Translations under genes and position numbers: made by a program
From: Deltaproteobacteria bacterium
GTDB lineage: Bacteria; Desulfobacterota; Desulfuromonadia; Desulfuromonadales; Geothermobacteraceae
Assembly: GCA_003695205.1 (NCBI GenBank)
Contig: RFIO01000124.1
Location: forward strand, 1-13,486
Direction of reading: 5' to 3'
DNA length: 13,486 nucleotides
The notes under the pieces: generated by a model
Told to the model about the DNA's origin: nothing
Databases searched by the model: none
Seen by the model: only the letters and a program-made list of their open reading frames with translations
Shown: positions 13,112 to 13,486 of the stretch, one piece after another
Numbering within the stretch: the first letter of the stretch is position 1
Layout: every line of letters begins with the position of its first letter

Positions 13112-13482
13112 GACTGGGGGCTGCCGAGCCGCTGGCGCAATGCCTTGAGCTGCCGGTAAAGATCGTTGAGCACCCGTTTTTCTTCAGCACCTGCCAGGGG
13201 CAGGCTCATCTGGTCGGCCTTGACGGATTCAGGGGAGTCTTTCTGGCGCAGGCGCTTGCGCGCACCGGCGATGGTGTACCCCTCCTCGTAGAGGAGTTTT
13301 TTAAGCCGCAGCACGAGTTCAACATCCTTGCGGCGATAGAGACGCTGGTTTTTTCGACTTTTGACCGGCTTGAATGAGGAGAACTCTGTTTCCCAGTAGC
13401 GCAAAACGTGCGGCTTCACTCCAGTGAGCTCGGCCACTTCACCTATGCGAAAATAGAGTTTGTCCGGAATAAGGTCTGTCAT
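13108..13482 (-). CDS. MerR-family transcriptional regulator
   Basis: A 124-residue protein with a winged helix-turn-helix of the MerR family at residues 9-78: LYFRIGEVAELTGV (9-22, first helix-turn-helix), HVLRYWETEF (25-34, the usual R-Y-W-E signature), NQRLYRRKDVELV (45-57, wing) and EGYTIAGARKRL (67-78). A short C-terminal helix (about 98-118) could dimerise, but there is no effector-binding domain and no cysteine, so it is not a metal sensor like MerR itself. In Geobacter-type genomes this kind of regulator usually follows ihfA; that would lie just beyond the right edge, as would its ribosome-binding site, since the ATG is 4 bp from the end. Its stop overlaps the surE start. Target unknown. 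Confidence 0.9.
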   Translation of the reverse strand: MTDLIPDKLYFRIGEVAELTGVKPHVLRYWETEFSSFKPVKSRKNQRLYRRKDVELVLRLKKLLYEEGYTIAGARKRLRQKDSPESVKADQMSLPLAGAEEKRVLNDLYRQLKALRQRLGSPQS

Positions 13483-13486
13483 GCAC

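Noticed and set aside
1..13486. CRISPR arrays, insertion sequences, integrases, defence systems
   Set aside because: No regularly spaced repeats, transposase or integrase motifs, or known defence proteins were seen in either strand.

Overview
The window is about 13.5 kb of GC-rich bacterial chromosome, densely coded and mostly housekeeping. The cluster merR-surE-pcm-yqaA-nlpD-rpoS-apt, a short glycogen-phosphorylase-type GlgP, an ExeA/GspB pair and a BioD-like/DRTGG protein together suggest a Gram-negative delta-type proteobacterium, most likely of the Desulfuromonadia/Geobacter group. That placement is inferred from gene content and protein style, not from a database search.

Layout, left to right. 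(1) 1-1375, minus strand: a VanZ-like membrane protein translationally coupled (ATGA overlap) to a large AddB/RecB-type nuclease-family DNA repair protein that runs off the left edge. (2) 1466-1936, plus strand: a LEA14/WHy-domain lipoprotein whose 3' end overlaps the next gene tail to tail. (3) 1902-4255, minus strand: a two-gene operon for an ExeA/GspA-type ATPase with a peptidoglycan-binding C-terminus and its partner GspB, again with an ATGA overlap. (4) 4397-6109, plus strand: alpha-glucan phosphorylase. (5) 6112-7692, minus strand: a stand-alone BioD-like/DRTGG ATPase followed by a rubrerythrin-like four-helix protein. This pair has no assigned function and is the least understood unit here. 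(6) 7760-8372, minus strand: a Tat-exported YcbK/DUF882 (M15-type) murein peptidase with a clear intrinsic terminator. (7) 8373-8583: an AT-richer spacer with palindromes and an inverted copy of the tRNA T-arm. (8) 8584-13482, minus strand: one long gene run, MerR regulator, surE, pcm, yqaA-like, nlpD, rpoS, apt and tRNA-Arg(CCT), with gaps of a few bases or small overlaps except for about 85 bp before nlpD.

How the genes fit together. The surE-pcm-nlpD-rpoS order is the classic stationary-phase cluster: nucleotide phosphatase, isoaspartate repair, a cell-division amidase activator and the general stress sigma factor. Here it also carries a DedA-superfamily (YqaA) membrane protein and purine salvage (apt). 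Several neighbours act at the envelope or murein (NlpD, the YcbK-like peptidase, ExeA/GspB, the LEA lipoprotein, VanZ-like). Glycogen mobilisation and the ferritin-like protein would suit starvation or redox stress, but a shared regulon is only inferred.

I found no CRISPR array, transposase, integrase or complete mobile element. The best non-routine signals are the T-arm copy beside tRNA-Arg and the uncharacterised BioD-DRTGG/ferritin-like pair.
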